6,310 nt of DNA from Spirochaetales bacterium (GTDB lineage Bacteria; Spirochaetota; Spirochaetia; JAGLYY01): assembly GCA_023131935.1 (NCBI GenBank), contig JAGLYY010000035.1, forward strand, positions 1-6,310, read 5' to 3'. Position numbers and translations under genes: made by a program. How positions within the stretch are numbered: the first letter of the stretch is position 1; every line of letters starts with the position of its first letter. This document shows, in pieces, positions 5,563-6,310 of the stretch. Below the pieces are notes generated by a model, which saw only the letters and a list, made by a program, of their open reading frames with translations, had not been told where the DNA came from and searched no databases.

Positions 5563-6310
5563 TTGGCAGTTGTAACAATGAAAAACCTGCTTGAGTCCGG
5601 TGTGCATTTTGGACACCAGACCAAACGCTGGGACCCCCGTATGAAGAAATATATCTTCACGGAACGGAACGGTATTCACATTATCGATCTTCAAAAAACA
5701 ATAGTATGTATCAAAGAAGCCTATGAAGAGGTTCGGAAAATTGTTTTGGAAAGCAAATCCATTCTCTTCGTTGGAACAAAAAAACAGGCCCAGCAAGCCG
5801 TTGAACGTGAGGCACAGAGATGCGGTATGTTCTTCGTTAACAACCGGTGGCTTGGAGGCATGCTCACTAACTTTACTACTATCAAGAAATCCGTAATTCG
5901 ACTGAAAAAAATCGATAAGATGGAAGTTGACGGCACTTTTGAAAGCCTTACAAAAAAGGAAGTTTCAAAACTAAACAAAGAACGGGCAAAACTCGAGAAA
6001 AACCTTGGCGGTATCAAGGAGATGAAGGATATTCCCGGGGCCGTATTTATCATCGATACAAGAAAAGAGGCTATTGCTGTTGCGGAAGCCAAGAGGATGG
6101 GAATTCCCATTATCGCCATCGTTGACACCAATTGTAATCCCGAAGGGATCGATTTCCCCATTCCCGGGAACGATGATGCCATCCGGGCCATCACCCTTTT
6201 TACCCAGATTATCGCGAATGCGGTTGTCGAAGCAGACAATGAAATTGGTCTGGAAGTCATTGAAACCCTTCAGGATGAAGATGAAGGATACGGGAAGATT
6301 TCCGAAGAAA
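5563..6310 (+). CDS. rpsB: 30S ribosomal protein S2 (3' end cut by the window)
   Basis: The first 249 residues of S2, a protein of the small-subunit head-body junction, needed with S1 for mRNA binding. The sequence is classic from end to end: MAVVTMKNLLESGVHFGHQ (1-19), RWDPRMKKYIF (22-32), IIDLQKT (40-46), ILFVGTKKQAQ (67-77), NNRWLGGMLTNF (93-104), the coiled-coil hairpin of about 105-155 (rich in K and E), GAVFIIDTRKEAIAVAEA (159-176) and PIIAIVDTNCNPEGID (182-197). The start is TTG at 5563: AGGAGG lies five bases upstream and the family N-terminus MAVVTMK begins exactly there; an ATG at 5578 would be too far from the site and drop five conserved residues. The E. coli protein is about 241 residues, so the acidic tail here (about 236-249, still open) is a C-terminal extension. 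In most bacteria tsf follows; that would lie outside the window. Confidence 0.98.
   Translation, partial: MAVVTMKNLLESGVHFGHQTKRWDPRMKKYIFTERNGIHIIDLQKTIVCIKEAYEEVRKIVLESKSILFVGTKKQAQQAVEREAQRCGMFFVNNRWLGGMLTNFTTIKKSVIRLKKIDKMEVDGTFESLTKKEVSKLNKERAKLEKNLGGIKEMKDIPGAVFIIDTRKEAIAVAEAKRMGIPIIAIVDTNCNPEGIDFPIPGNDDAIRAITLFTQIIANAVVEADNEIGLEVIETLQDEDEGYGKISEE

Overview
The window looks like an ordinary chromosomal segment of a free-living bacterium of moderate GC content. The best guess is a spirochaete of the Spirochaeta/Treponema type. That rests on general resemblance: a lipoprotein with a bacterial SH3 domain of a style I associate with Treponema relatives, and a maf gene just ahead of rpsB. 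It is an inference, not proof. No mobile element, tRNA, rRNA, CRISPR array or phage gene is visible.

Layout: one gene runs leftward (27-1244), an M20-family metallo-hydrolase. A 117-base divergent intergenic region follows (1245-1361). From there everything runs rightward in a tight series: an SH3-domain lipoprotein (1362-2645), an ABC-F ATPase (2650-4575), a small DUF4321-type membrane protein (4625-4861, possibly from 4604), a Maf nucleotide pyrophosphatase (4876-5478) and rpsB for ribosomal protein S2 (from 5563, running off the right edge). Gaps are 4, 28-49 and 14 bases between the first four genes, then 84 bases before rpsB. The first four are therefore probably one transcript. Whether rpsB is read through or has its own promoter cannot be decided here, as I see no convincing terminator or promoter in the 84-base gap.

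Functionally, the right half leans toward translation and nucleotide housekeeping: an ABC-F factor that probably acts on ribosomes, Maf that removes non-canonical or excess pyrimidine nucleotides, and S2 of the 30S subunit. The lipoprotein and DUF4321 protein are envelope proteins of unknown role that share the transcript. Three start codons differ from a naive longest-ORF choice: GTG at 1244 for the hydrolase, ATG at 2650 for the ABC-F protein, and TTG at 5563 for rpsB.

I did not find a clearly novel system. The points most worth a second look are a run of nine G between two candidate start codons of the DUF4321 gene, small hairpins around the DUF4321-maf and maf-rpsB junctions, and the uncharacterised C-terminal half of the lipoprotein.
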